DNA of 29,688 nt from Thermoplasmata archaeon (GTDB lineage: Archaea; Thermoplasmatota; Thermoplasmata; GCA-020350865), in the NCBI GenBank assembly GCA_020351895.1, contig CP070672.1:1211324-1241011 (forward strand). The letters are read 5' to 3'. Numbering within the stretch: the first letter of the stretch is position 1; each line of letters begins with the position of its first letter. Both the position numbers and the translations under genes were made by a program. Below the pieces are notes generated by a model, which saw only the letters and a program-made list of their open reading frames with translations, was not told where the DNA came from and did no database searches. This document shows positions 7,160 through 14,329 of this stretch, piece after piece.

Positions 7160-8413
7160 ATGATATTGAGAAATGTGTTTCGAAGAAAAGGCAGAACCAT
7201 AATGACAATGGCAGCAGTTGCCATATCAATGGCCTTATTGGTATCCATGCTTTCCATTGCAGAGGGGATACTTTACAACGCTCAAAGCAGCATAAAGGAG
7301 AGCAAGAGGGACATCATAATCTCTGCACAGGGAACCCATGGGATAGGGAGAGGGCATGAACTGGTTGACGATTTGAAGGCCCATGAGAATGTATCGGATG
7401 CATCTGCCATACTCGTCACAGATTGGTCTGAGCTTCTTGTCTTGAACATCACAGATCCTGTGACACTAACATCTGAAAACTACCTCTCAATCGGGGTGGG
7501 CGTAATACCTGATGATGAGCAGGCCTTTTTAGGGGACGAGTCTGAAAGGCGGTTTCGGGACATCTTCGAGGTCAAATTCAATGATTGGTTCGATATAGGT
7601 GATGATCCCCATTACGAGAACAACTACACTGGTGAATGGACGTATGAGATATTGATAGATGAGCATTTCGCAAATAGGCGTAATTTGTCAGAGAATTCGG
7701 AAATTCAGATTAACAATCACCCAATCAGTTTTAAAATTAAAGGAACAATTTCAACAGTACTAACTGGGGAGGGGGGATTGGGGATTGATGTCGGTGTGGT
7801 GATGATGCACCTCAGTGAATTGCAAACACTGCTCAATCTTACTGCCTCGGATGGTATAACCTCGGCTTCGGTTTCCTTAGCCAAGGAACATAAGGATGTT
7901 GAGGCCGCAAGGGAATTTGCTAAGGACATAAAAGATCAATTTCCATTCTACAATGTAATGACAAAGGAGGACAGACTGAAGAGCATAGAAGATGAGATAG
8001 TCTTAGCGAGACTCTTTTACACGGCAATAGGTTCTGTCTCAATGATTATCGGCCTGTTATTTGTAGCATGCATCATGATCATGTCTATATACGAGAGGAC
8101 AAATGAATTTGGCATGATGAGGGCAATTGGGATTTCAAAGAAAACAATATTCTTCCAAACTCTCCTGGAATCCCTGGTACTTGTAATGATCGGAGCCGTA
8201 ATAGGACTAATATTCGGTTACTATGGCTCCGTGGCAATGGGAGATTATCTTAGGAACCTATCAGGATTGAACCTTGAGTTCACAGCATTCACACCCCAAC
8301 TCATGATTCAATCTCTACTCTTGGTCATTGGATTCGGTACTTTCATCTCCTTATATCCAGCTTGGAAGGCAGCAAGAAAAAATGTTCTTGAGGCCCTGAG
8401 GTTCATGAGATGA
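7160..8413 (+). CDS. ABC transporter permease, MacB/LolE-FtsX type (2)
   Basis: A 417-residue paralogue of the preceding permease with the same plan: N-terminal helix (~14-34), extracytoplasmic domain, and three C-terminal helices (~290-312, ~335-360, ~385-405). The coupling segment is YERTNEFGMMRAIGISKKTI. The ATG at 7160 gives an N terminus (MILRNVFRRKGRT) that aligns with the first permease (MYPLKNLRRRSART); an in-frame GTG at 7151 would add three residues. It starts 12 nt after the first permease and is clearly in the same operon. The extracytoplasmic domains differ more than the membrane parts, so the two subunits likely play distinct roles in substrate handling. Confidence 0.85.
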   Translation: MILRNVFRRKGRTIMTMAAVAISMALLVSMLSIAEGILYNAQSSIKESKRDIIISAQGTHGIGRGHELVDDLKAHENVSDASAILVTDWSELLVLNITDPVTLTSENYLSIGVGVIPDDEQAFLGDESERRFRDIFEVKFNDWFDIGDDPHYENNYTGEWTYEILIDEHFANRRNLSENSEIQINNHPISFKIKGTISTVLTGEGGLGIDVGVVMMHLSELQTLLNLTASDGITSASVSLAKEHKDVEAAREFAKDIKDQFPFYNVMTKEDRLKSIEDEIVLARLFYTAIGSVSMIIGLLFVACIMIMSIYERTNEFGMMRAIGISKKTIFFQTLLESLVLVMIGAVIGLIFGYYGSVAMGDYLRNLSGLNLEFTAFTPQLMIQSLLLVIGFGTFISLYPAWKAARKNVLEALRFMR

Positions 8414-8455
8414 TCCATGGAGGTTACACAACGAATTTGGAAATGGAGGAATGAG

Positions 8456-9121
8456 ATGATAGAGCTTCGTGATGTTACGAAAATTTATAGGATGGGTGAG
8501 ACGGAGATAAGGGCGCTTAATGGAGTGACTCTGAATGTTAAAAAGGGTGAATTCCTGTCCATTGTGGGTCCCTCAGGAAGCGGAAAATCCACACTGCTTA
8601 ATATAATTGGATGCATAGACACTCCAACCTCTGGAATGGTTCACATTGACGGTGAAGATGTGTCAAAACTGAAGGACAGGGCACTGACGAAGATAAGGCT
8701 CCATAAAATCGGTTTCATATTCCAACAGTTCTATCTCATCCCCACTCTCAACACCACGGAAAACGTGGAATTGCCCATGAAGGAAGCCAAGATGGGAAGG
8801 GAGGAGAGAAGAAAGAAGGTAAGCCAACTCTTAAAACAGGTGGATTTGGAGCATAGAAAAAGACACTATCCCAACCAGTTGAGTGGAGGGGAGCAACAGA
8901 GGGTGGCAATAGCCAGGTCATTGGCAAACAGTCCGTCCCTGATACTTGCGGATGAACCCACAGGAGAGATCGACAGTGAAACAAGCGAAAAAATCGTTGG
9001 CCTCTTGAAAAAATTGAACATTGAAGAAAAGGTCACAATCATTGTTGTGACACATGATCCTAAAGTTGCCAAGCATGCCGATAAGTCCATTACAATAGAG
9101 GATGGAAAGATAGTGGCGTGA
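8456..9121 (+). CDS. ABC transporter ATPase, MacB/LolD type
   Basis: A 221-residue ABC ATPase, the normal size for LolD/MacB-type subunits. Walker A GPSGSGKST is at ~38-46, the Q-loop is in FIFQQFYLIP, the signature LSGGEQQRVAIARSL at ~141, Walker B LILADEPTGEID at ~160, and the switch His in VTHD at ~194. Family proteins usually read DEPTGNLD, so Glu-Ile is a small variation. GGAGGA at 8445-8450, five bases before the ATG at 8456, gives a much better start than the ATG at 8417. It powers the two FtsX-type permeases encoded just upstream. Confidence 0.93.
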   Translation: MIELRDVTKIYRMGETEIRALNGVTLNVKKGEFLSIVGPSGSGKSTLLNIIGCIDTPTSGMVHIDGEDVSKLKDRALTKIRLHKIGFIFQQFYLIPTLNTTENVELPMKEAKMGREERRKKVSQLLKQVDLEHRKRHYPNQLSGGEQQRVAIARSLANSPSLILADEPTGEIDSETSEKIVGLLKKLNIEEKVTIIVVTHDPKVAKHADKSITIEDGKIVA

Positions 9122-9127
9122 GGTACT

Positions 9128-9829
9128 GTGAACCAAGAAAGCCCCCAAAAAGAAAAGAGCATAAAAGCCATGGTCACTGACATTGACGGCTCACTAACAG
9201 ATGACAAAAGAAGAATCTCAATGGATGCAATTTTCGCCCTAAGAGAATTGGAAAAAAAAGAAATTCCTGTGATGCTGGCAAGTGGAAATGTTCTACCAAT
9301 AGCATATGGTCTTGCATCATTTATCGGGATATCGGGACCTGTTATCTCTGAGAACGGTGGCGTGGTTTATCATGAGGGAGAAGTCAGATACCTTGCTGAT
9401 AGGAAAAAGTGTGATATAGCCTTTGAAACATTAAGAAAACAACTGCCCGTGAAAAAGATATTTACAGACATATGGAGAAAGGCAGAGGTTGCAATATATC
9501 CTGATGTTGATTTGGAGGAAGTAAAAAAGTTTGTTTCTGATTTCAATTTAAAGGCGGAAACAACAGGCTTTGCAATTCACATCTTCGAGCCACAGGTAAG
9601 CAAATTTCAGGGTCTCCTGTTTGCATGTGATCTATTGGATATCCAAGTCAAGGATGTTGTTGCTTTTGGTGATTCTGAAAATGACATAGACATGATTAAG
9701 AACTGCGGTATCGGATTAGCTCCTTCGAATGCAACAACTGAACTGAAATCACATGCAGACTTTATTGCATCAAATCCAGACGGCCTTGGCTTGGTGGAAG
9801 GGCTTAGGTGGCTTGGATTATTGGATTGA
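9128..9829 (+). CDS. HAD-superfamily phosphatase, archaeal phosphoglycolate-phosphatase type
   Basis: A 233-residue HAD hydrolase of the Cof/archaeal phosphoglycolate phosphatase type. Motif I is DIDGS (nucleophile Asp18, acid/base Asp20), motif II is the Ser in LASGN (~56), and motif IV is GDSENDID (~184), with a C2-type cap between. It would hydrolyse a small phosphate ester such as 2-phosphoglycolate; substrate specificity cannot be proven from sequence. The start is a GTG at 9128 with GAGG at 9120-9123 overlapping the ATPase stop; the next ATG (9170) would remove the first beta strand. It is the last gene of the ABC operon by spacing (6 nt), but a functional link to export is not obvious. 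Confidence 0.8.
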   Translation: MNQESPQKEKSIKAMVTDIDGSLTDDKRRISMDAIFALRELEKKEIPVMLASGNVLPIAYGLASFIGISGPVISENGGVVYHEGEVRYLADRKKCDIAFETLRKQLPVKKIFTDIWRKAEVAIYPDVDLEEVKKFVSDFNLKAETTGFAIHIFEPQVSKFQGLLFACDLLDIQVKDVVAFGDSENDIDMIKNCGIGLAPSNATTELKSHADFIASNPDGLGLVEGLRWLGLLD

Positions 9830-9836
9830 TGGGTTA

Positions 9837-9860
9837 GATACAGTTTTAATCCATTGTATC
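9837..9860. repeat. Imperfect inverted repeat before the membrane protein promoter
   Basis: GATACA (9837-9842) and TGTATC (9855-9860) pair, and can be extended inward by a G:T and a T:A pair, leaving an 8-nt loop. It lies just after the phosphatase stop and upstream of the TATA element at 9873-9880, so it could be a terminator stem or an operator. Confidence 0.3.
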
Positions 9861-9872
9861 CCCCAAAAAGTC

Positions 9873-9880
9873 TTTTATAA
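9873..9880 (+). promoter_or_regulatory. TATA-like element of the zinc-ribbon membrane protein
   Basis: TTTTATAA is centred about 33 nt upstream of the ATG at 9910. A start about 26 nt downstream falls at 9902-9905, so the transcript would be almost leaderless; this supports 9910 as the start. Confidence 0.5.
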
Positions 9881-9909
9881 CCACAAGATTGTGCAGGTAC
9901 TTAGATAGC

Positions 9910-10785
9910 ATGCAAAAGAAGGCAATGATTGGGACCCTCCTGATCCTATTTGCTGTAATAATGATATCCTTGTCCTTGACCATGCCGTGGTATACCATGG
10001 AGATGAAACTAAGTTCTTCAGGAGGATCTTCCACAATAACTGCAGAATATTATTTGGATCATGCAGAGGCCAGCGGAGAGAGTGCATTATCGGATTCATA
10101 TATTGATTATGACGAGGAAGAAGTGAAAGACACGAATGTTGTTGGGGCATTCAAAACAACGAACTCATTGGCATTCCTTGGAATAATAGGCTGCATTCTC
10201 GGATTGATAGGAACAGCCCTCATGATCTTTGGATATGTCAGTTCAAAAGGTACAGCTGTATTTGTACTACTTGCGGTTATACTCACCCTTTTTGCTCCCC
10301 TTTACCTCATGCTCGCCTTACCCGGTTCATTTGATGATGATGCTGAAGAGGGCATGGTTTCCCCTGAGGATGCAGGTAAGAATTTCTTTGGTTCTGAGAA
10401 ACAGGAAATGCTCGGCGGGTCAGTTGAGTACACCTGGGGTGGATCATCAGGATGGTTTGCCGCGATTATTGCCGAGATCATATGCCTAATCACATTGATA
10501 TTAATCGTTAAATCGAAACCTGAAGCCGAGCCAAAATATAAGGAACCTCAAATTCCATTTGAAAGCACGCAACGAACAATGACTGGATCTTATCACAGAC
10601 AACAGGTATACTCACCCCCCTATCAAGAAAAGGTTTATCCTCAGGCTCCCCCTGTTCCATCCACATATCCTCAAGGAGAGGAGATTCAATGTCCCGGGTG
10701 CCATTCGGTTTTTATTTTAGCAGAAACAAGAAGACCTGCATATCTTAGATGCCCTTATTGTGGATTGGAAGGAGTGATGGATTAA
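9910..10785 (+). CDS. Four-helix membrane protein with C-terminal zinc ribbon
   Basis: A 291-residue protein not matched to a named family. Membrane helices are predicted at ~6-25, ~86-110, ~114-137 and ~181-200. Two acidic, Ser-rich extracytoplasmic loops lie between helices 1-2 (with DYDEEEVKD) and 3-4. After helix 4 comes a Pro/Tyr/Gln-rich linker (~205-258) and then a CPGC...CPYC zinc ribbon (Cys261, 264, 281, 284) on the cytoplasmic side. The plan resembles small archaeal membrane proteins with zinc ribbon tails, in which the ribbon probably binds protein or nucleic acid. An upstream TTG at 9889 would place the start inside the predicted promoter, so the ATG at 9910 is used. The gene stands alone, with its own promoter. 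Confidence 0.75.
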   Translation: MQKKAMIGTLLILFAVIMISLSLTMPWYTMEMKLSSSGGSSTITAEYYLDHAEASGESALSDSYIDYDEEEVKDTNVVGAFKTTNSLAFLGIIGCILGLIGTALMIFGYVSSKGTAVFVLLAVILTLFAPLYLMLALPGSFDDDAEEGMVSPEDAGKNFFGSEKQEMLGGSVEYTWGGSSGWFAAIIAEIICLITLILIVKSKPEAEPKYKEPQIPFESTQRTMTGSYHRQQVYSPPYQEKVYPQAPPVPSTYPQGEEIQCPGCHSVFILAETRRPAYLRCPYCGLEGVMD

Positions 10786-10797
10786 CTAACATTCTCA

Positions 10798-10813
10798 ATA
10801 TCATATCTGATAT
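10798..10813. repeat. Inverted repeat ATATCA/TGATAT
   Basis: ATATCA (10798-10803) and TGATAT (10808-10813) with a 4-nt spacer, 13 nt after the membrane protein stop. It is the first of three closely spaced dyads before the tiny basic protein gene; its role is unknown. Confidence 0.4.
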
Positions 10814-10826
10814 AAAATACTGAAAA

Positions 10827-10842
10827 CGGGATTTCAATCCCG
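10827..10842. repeat. Inverted repeat CGGGAT/ATCCCG
   Basis: CGGGAT (10827-10832) and ATCCCG (10837-10842) with a TTCA loop form a G/C-rich stem in an A/T-rich setting. No T run follows directly, so a regulator site or RNA structure is as likely as a terminator for the membrane protein gene. Confidence 0.5.
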
Positions 10843-10886
10843 GAATATGTTTAAAAATTATCGCTTTAGATATTTATTCCAAAAAG

Positions 10887-10895
10887 CTTTTAAAC
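10887..10895 (+). promoter_or_regulatory. TATA-like element of the tiny basic protein gene
   Basis: CTTTTAAAC is centred about 26 nt before base 10917, the first base of the strong hairpin at 10917-10938. A second A/T-rich candidate is ATATTTATT at 10870-10878. If the first is used, the mRNA would begin with the hairpin itself. Confidence 0.4.
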
Positions 10896-10916
10896 CATTC
10901 AATTTGATGGTTCGTC

Positions 10917-10938
10917 GCATACCGCGAATGCGGTATGC
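10917..10938 (+). promoter_or_regulatory. Perfect 9-bp hairpin in the 5' leader
   Basis: GCATACCGC (10917-10925) and GCGGTATGC (10930-10938) pair perfectly around a GAAT loop. The stem ends 6 nt before the GGAGGTGA ribosome-binding site (10945-10952) of the 32-residue ORF. It could stabilise the mRNA 5' end, control translation, or be a protein-binding operator at the transcript start. Confidence 0.6.
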
Positions 10939-10957
10939 AACATTGGAGGTGAAAATT

Positions 10958-11056
10958 ATGGCAAAACGTAAGACCAAAAAGAAAACAACAAAAAGGAAGA
11001 CAACGAAGAAAAAAACCACAAAAAAGAAAACAACCAAGAGAAAGAGGAGAAAATAA
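10958..11056 (+). CDS. 32-residue Lys/Thr-repeat basic protein
   Basis: The ATG at 10958 is preceded five bases upstream by a full GGAGGTGA, the best ribosome-binding site in the window. The product has 32 residues: 16 Lys, 5 Arg, 9 Thr, one Ala and the start Met, with no acidic or hydrophobic residues. The body is a pentad repeat K-[K/R]-K-T-T occurring four times. Such a chain is disordered alone and probably binds nucleic acid or another polyanion; it resembles the Lys-rich tails of H1-like proteins, but homology cannot be claimed from such biased composition. A longer frame opening at 10847 would run through the predicted promoter and hairpin and is rejected. Hairpins flank the gene on both sides. 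Repeat codons vary (aaa/aag, aca/acg/acc), arguing against a recent simple DNA repeat. Confidence 0.65.
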   Translation: MAKRKTKKKTTKRKTTKKKTTKKKTTKRKRRK

Positions 11057-11078
11057 TTCGTTGTCTTGATTTCAGATT

Positions 11079-11118
11079 TCGCTGCGGTTTTGATCGTTTT
11101 TGGGAACAACCGCAGCGA
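11079..11118 (+). terminator. Perfect 11-bp stem with 18-nt loop downstream of the tiny basic gene
   Basis: TCGCTGCGGTT (11079-11089) and AACCGCAGCGA (11108-11118) pair perfectly, 22 nt after the TAA. The 18-nt loop includes a T5 run. A T6 run follows 30 nt later (11149-11154). It may be a 3' stabilising or termination structure, or part of a structured RNA together with the 5' hairpin. This is the strongest hairpin noticed in the window. Confidence 0.55.
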
Positions 11119-11239
11119 CCACTTGATTATACCCTCTCACTGAGTATCTTTTTTAATGAATCCTACTGCCTGTAAACTCCAGTCTTCTAATTGATTCCAA
11201 TCAAATTAAATCCTGCAATTCATTTCATTTACATTGGTT

Positions 11240-11251
11240 ATCAATATTGAT
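11240..11251. repeat. 12-bp perfect palindrome
   Basis: ATCAATATTGAT is its own reverse complement and lies about 45-55 bp upstream of the GTPase 2 TATA candidate. A dimeric regulator site is possible; an A/T-rich chance palindrome is also possible. Confidence 0.3.
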
Positions 11252-11294
11252 TTTTGCGTACAAATTCTATTATACGTTTTATGGTGATGATAAT

Positions 11295-11303
11295 GCATAT
11301 ATG
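11295..11303 (+). promoter_or_regulatory. TATA-like element of GTPase 2
   Basis: GCATATATG lies about 43 nt before the ATG at 11342 and predicts a transcript start near 11325 with a ~17-nt leader carrying GGTGAT at 11333-11338. Confidence 0.45.
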
Positions 11304-11341
11304 AATCTGAAAAAACCCTCTAAAAATGCTGTGGTGATATC

Positions 11342-11923
11342 ATGACCGAGGAAGTGAACTTGACCTTAAAGATCTGCTTTTTAGGAGATAGCTCTGTGGG
11401 CAAAACCAGTCTCATTAGGAAATACGTCTTCGACAACTTCGATGACACATATCTTATGACAATGGGTACGAAGGTATCGAAAAAGACGGTGAATGTCGAT
11501 ATGCCAGAGATGGATAAAAAATTCAATGTTACGTTCATGATATGGGACATAATAGGAGACATTCATTTTCGTGGTCTTTTGCATCACTCGTACCTACACG
11601 GTGCAGCAGGTGCCCTTCTTGTATGCGATATAACCCGCCCCGAGACCCTGGAGAGCCTCTGCACCTGGGTGGAATCCCTGAATATTGAGGGAAATGCTGA
11701 AATACCGATCATATTCATGGCAAACAAGTGTGATCTGAAAGGTGAACAACAGTTAAGCGAGGAAGATATAAAGAAAATTGCCGATGTCTACAGCTCCTTG
11801 TGGTTGCTCACAAGTGCCAAAACAGGGGAAAATGTCGAAGAGGTTTTTAAGATTCTCGGCAAGAAGATGGTGGAAAAATATTGCACAGAAATCTATCCAT
11901 CAGAGGGACAAGTCGAAACTTGA
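11342..11923 (+). CDS. Ras/Rab-like small GTPase paired with a Roadblock protein
   Basis: A 193-residue Ras-superfamily GTPase of ordinary length. The P-loop GDSSVGKTS is at 15-23, switch I Thr is T40 (TMG), G3 is WDIIG (68-72), NKCD at 128-131 and TSAK at 157-160. The residue at the Ras Gln61 position is Asp (IIGDI), so hydrolysis by the classical Gln mechanism is not possible. It is closely similar to GTPase 1 across the P-loop and switch I (TSLIRKYVFDNFDDTY versus TSLIRRYVFDQFEDSY). The next gene, 28 nt downstream, is a Roadblock/LC7 protein. That pairing mirrors MglA/MglB, where the Roadblock dimer acts as GAP or effector, so the two products probably form a complex. No membrane anchor motif is seen. 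Confidence 0.9.
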   Translation: MTEEVNLTLKICFLGDSSVGKTSLIRKYVFDNFDDTYLMTMGTKVSKKTVNVDMPEMDKKFNVTFMIWDIIGDIHFRGLLHHSYLHGAAGALLVCDITRPETLESLCTWVESLNIEGNAEIPIIFMANKCDLKGEQQLSEEDIKKIADVYSSLWLLTSAKTGENVEEVFKILGKKMVEKYCTEIYPSEGQVET

Positions 11924-11951
11924 ATCAAAAATCTAGGGGAAGGAATTGAAT

Positions 11952-12314
11952 ATGACAGACAAAGACAAGGTCATGGACATATTAAAACGGTTAAAGTTAA
12001 CCATAAAGACAGAATCAGCCCTGATTAAAAGGGACGGACATCTCGTTCTATCGGATTTTTCGTATGGCTTTCATGCAGACGAGGTTTTTGGAGCCATGAG
12101 CACGGTCATGGTAGGAGCCGCAAAGAACATCACATCAGAGTGTAGAAAGGGTCCTCCAAAGAAGATCATCATCTTGACTGGAGATGCCCATATCATAATC
12201 ACCAATGCAGGCTCAAAAGCCATATTAATGTGTATGACAGATTCCATAAAGAATATTGACAGGACCATAGATGAAATCGATAAGGCTGCTGAAATGCTGA
12301 AGCTGCTTAGCTAG
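11952..12314 (+). CDS. Roadblock/LC7 (MglB-like) protein
   Basis: A 120-residue protein with the Roadblock/LC7 fold pattern: N-terminal helix (DKVMDILKRLKLTI), strand with ALIKRDGHLVLSDF, the long central helix (ADEVFGAMSTVMVGAAKNITSE), then strands PKKIIILTG, AHIIITNAG and KAILMCMTD, and a final helix. The strand pattern (a self-contained domain with dGhlvlS-type turn) is characteristic. GGGGAAGG at 11936-11943 favours the ATG at 11952 over a TTG at 11946. It directly follows GTPase 2 and is probably its regulator or effector, as in MglB-MglA and Rag-Ragulator systems. The next gene (iorA) has its own TATA candidate, so the switch module may be transcribed separately. Confidence 0.85.
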   Translation: MTDKDKVMDILKRLKLTIKTESALIKRDGHLVLSDFSYGFHADEVFGAMSTVMVGAAKNITSECRKGPPKKIIILTGDAHIIITNAGSKAILMCMTDSIKNIDRTIDEIDKAAEMLKLLS

Positions 12315-12375
12315 TTAATATCCTGGGAATTTTTAGAGCCCTTGTTTTCATCCCAACATGTATTTGATTATTGAG

Positions 12376-12387
12376 AAATATATTATA
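12376..12387 (+). promoter_or_regulatory. TATA-like element of iorAB
   Basis: AAATATATTATA predicts a transcript start near 12407, about 16 nt before the ATG at 12424. It argues that an upstream ATG at 12358 is not the iorA start. Confidence 0.5.
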
Positions 12388-12423
12388 GATGCAAGCATAT
12401 TAGCCATCGATTTAGTGGTTTCA

Positions 12424-14328
12424 ATGAGATCTGATGTTTTGTTGGATGAGGAAGATACGAAAGTCATCCTGATGGGCAATGAGGCCATTGCAAGGGGATT
12501 TTTAGAGGGTGGGATTCAGGTAGCGGCGTCTTATCCAGGTACACCTTCATCGGAGATCATGGCAACTCTCATTGCAATTAGCAAGGTCCATGACATTTAT
12601 GTCGAATGGTCAGTGAACGAAAAGGTGGCATCCGAAGTCAGCATAGCGGCATCACTTGCAGGACTGAAAAGTATGGTCTCCATGAAGGGGGTGGGGGTGA
12701 ACGTGGCATCTGAGCCATTTATGGCATTCACTTACATGGGGGCAAAAGGTGGAATCGTCCTCGTATGCGCAGATGATGTTGGGTGTCACAGCTCGCACAC
12801 GGAGCAGGACAATCGATTCTTTGCAAGGGAGGCCTATCTCCCCATTTTCGAACCTTCTGATCCAAGAGAGGCAAAGGAAATGGCAAAGGCGGCAATAGAG
12901 TACTCTGAGGAATGGGGGCAGCCCATAATGCTGAGAATAACAACGAGAATCGCCCATACAAGTTCTGATATCACCCTGGGAAAGATACCGAAAGAAAAAA
13001 GAAAAGGAGAATTTGAAAGGCAGCCTGGAAGATGGGTGAACCTCCCAAAAAATGCCAGAAGGATGAGAAAGGAGCTTATAAAGAGGATGGAAAGGATCGC
13101 AGAATCAGTGAATTCTCTACCCTTCAACCGAATTGAGGGAGATCAAATAGCAAAATACGGAATAATAGCCTCGGGAATATCATATGGATATGTAAAGGAG
13201 GTTCTCGATTTTCTAGGCATTTCTGAGAAAGTTAATCTATTGAAGATCGGAACCCCTTATCCACTCCCAGCAAAGCTTGTAGAAAAGCTTCTTGCAGGCT
13301 CAGAAAAGATACTGATTGTGGAGGAGTTGGAGCCTTTTGTTGAGATGCAGGTAAGGGGATTATCAAACAATATGGCCTGCCAAATCCCAATAACTGGCAA
13401 GGAACTGATTCCACTCGATGGAGAGCTTTCTATTTTCAAGGTCATGGAGGCTGTATGCGATTTCATGGATATTGCCATGCCAATTGACATCTTAAAAATT
13501 GAAGCATCTCAAGATACTGCCTCTAAGCTTGTTCCCCCTCGTCCTCCCGTTTTATGTCCAGGCTGCGGACATAGGTCAGTGTTCTATGCGATTCGGATGG
13601 TGGAGAGGAGAATCAAGCGCACTCAAGAGGATGGTTTTGGATTTCTAAAGCCCTCGGACATAGGATGTTACACCTTAGGATTTCAATCACCCCTTTCGGC
13701 TGTGGACACGAATTTCTGTATGGGGGCAAGTATCGGTGTATCCAGCGGTTTTTCCAAGGTCATAGACGATCCCGTGGTATGCACCATTGGCGACTCCACG
13801 TTTTTTCATGCCGGTATTCCACCACTTTTAAATGCGGTTTTCAATAAAGCGAATATCACGATTATAATATTGGACAACAGGACAACAGCCATGACAGGTT
13901 ATCAGCCTCATCCTGGTGTGGGTAAAACAGCCATGGGAGAATGCACAAAGATGATATCGATTGAGCCCCTGGTTCGGGCCTGCGGTGTGGATTTTGTAAA
14001 AAGTGTGGACACCTTTGATGTGAATGGGCTGGTTAGTGCAATAGATGAGGGTGTTAAACACAATGGACCAGCAGTCATAATAGCACAGGGATTGTGCAGA
14101 ATGCTGATGCTAAGAGAAAAAAGAGGAAAAGAAGCTCCATCACATATGACCATCGATTACGAGCTCTGTAAGGACTGCAGGATATGCATAGATAGATTCG
14201 GCTGTCCTGCTATGTTCATAGAAAATGAAAAAGTGACAATAGATCCGAACCTCTGTAATGCCTGCGGTGTGTGTATGCAAAAGGAAGTATGTGCCAAGGG
14301 TGCGATAATAATCCATGAGGATGAATAA
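12424..14328 (+). CDS. iorA: Indolepyruvate:ferredoxin oxidoreductase, alpha subunit
   Basis: A 634-residue protein matching the full length of archaeal IorA. The N-terminal pyrimidine-binding domain begins with GNEAIARGFLEGG and SYPGTPSSEI (~20-45); the C-terminal TPP domain has the GDSTFFHAG...LDN motif (~457-485). Two [4Fe-4S] motifs close the chain: CX2CX2CX5CP (CKDCRICIDRFGCP) and CX2CX2CX5C (CNACGVCMQKEVC). With IorB it catalyses ferredoxin- and CoA-dependent oxidative decarboxylation of aryl-pyruvates (indole-, phenyl- and hydroxyphenylpyruvate) to aryl-acetyl-CoA, a core step in archaeal aromatic amino acid fermentation. The ATG at 12424 gives the family-like N terminus and sits after the TATA element. 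iorB follows with one base between the stop and its start. Confidence 0.95.
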   Translation: MRSDVLLDEEDTKVILMGNEAIARGFLEGGIQVAASYPGTPSSEIMATLIAISKVHDIYVEWSVNEKVASEVSIAASLAGLKSMVSMKGVGVNVASEPFMAFTYMGAKGGIVLVCADDVGCHSSHTEQDNRFFAREAYLPIFEPSDPREAKEMAKAAIEYSEEWGQPIMLRITTRIAHTSSDITLGKIPKEKRKGEFERQPGRWVNLPKNARRMRKELIKRMERIAESVNSLPFNRIEGDQIAKYGIIASGISYGYVKEVLDFLGISEKVNLLKIGTPYPLPAKLVEKLLAGSEKILIVEELEPFVEMQVRGLSNNMACQIPITGKELIPLDGELSIFKVMEAVCDFMDIAMPIDILKIEASQDTASKLVPPRPPVLCPGCGHRSVFYAIRMVERRIKRTQEDGFGFLKPSDIGCYTLGFQSPLSAVDTNFCMGASIGVSSGFSKVIDDPVVCTIGDSTFFHAGIPPLLNAVFNKANITIIILDNRTTAMTGYQPHPGVGKTAMGECTKMISIEPLVRACGVDFVKSVDTFDVNGLVSAIDEGVKHNGPAVIIAQGLCRMLMLREKRGKEAPSHMTIDYELCKDCRICIDRFGCPAMFIENEKVTIDPNLCNACGVCMQKEVCAKGAIIIHEDE

Positions 14329-14329
14329 A

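Larger units (their letters stand above)
11057..11341. other. Noncoding stretch between the tiny basic protein and GTPase 2
   Basis: No convincing coding frame, tRNA or rRNA is visible in these 285 A/T-rich bases. They hold the 11-bp hairpin at 11079-11118, a T6 run at 11149-11154 that could end transcription, an inverted repeat TTGATT/AATCAA at 11191-11204, a 12-bp perfect palindrome at 11240-11251 and the GTPase 2 promoter near 11295-11303. Confidence 0.5.

Noticed and set aside
8417..8455. Longer start for the ABC ATPase
   Set aside because: The ATG at 8456 has GGAGGA at ideal spacing and gives the standard family N terminus (MIELRDVTKIY).
10847..10957. Upstream extension of the tiny basic protein to a 69-residue product
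   Set aside because: The extension would cross the predicted TATA element and the 9-bp hairpin, and the only good ribosome site (GGAGGTGA) is just before the ATG at 10958.
10958..11056. CRISPR-like or microsatellite DNA repeat
   Set aside because: Units are 15 bp without spacers, codons vary between units, and the frame starts after a strong ribosome site, so a coding repeat is the better reading.
11191..11204. Inverted repeat TTGATT/AATCAA
   Set aside because: The two-base spacer and A/T-rich arms make chance likely; noted in the noncoding entry only.
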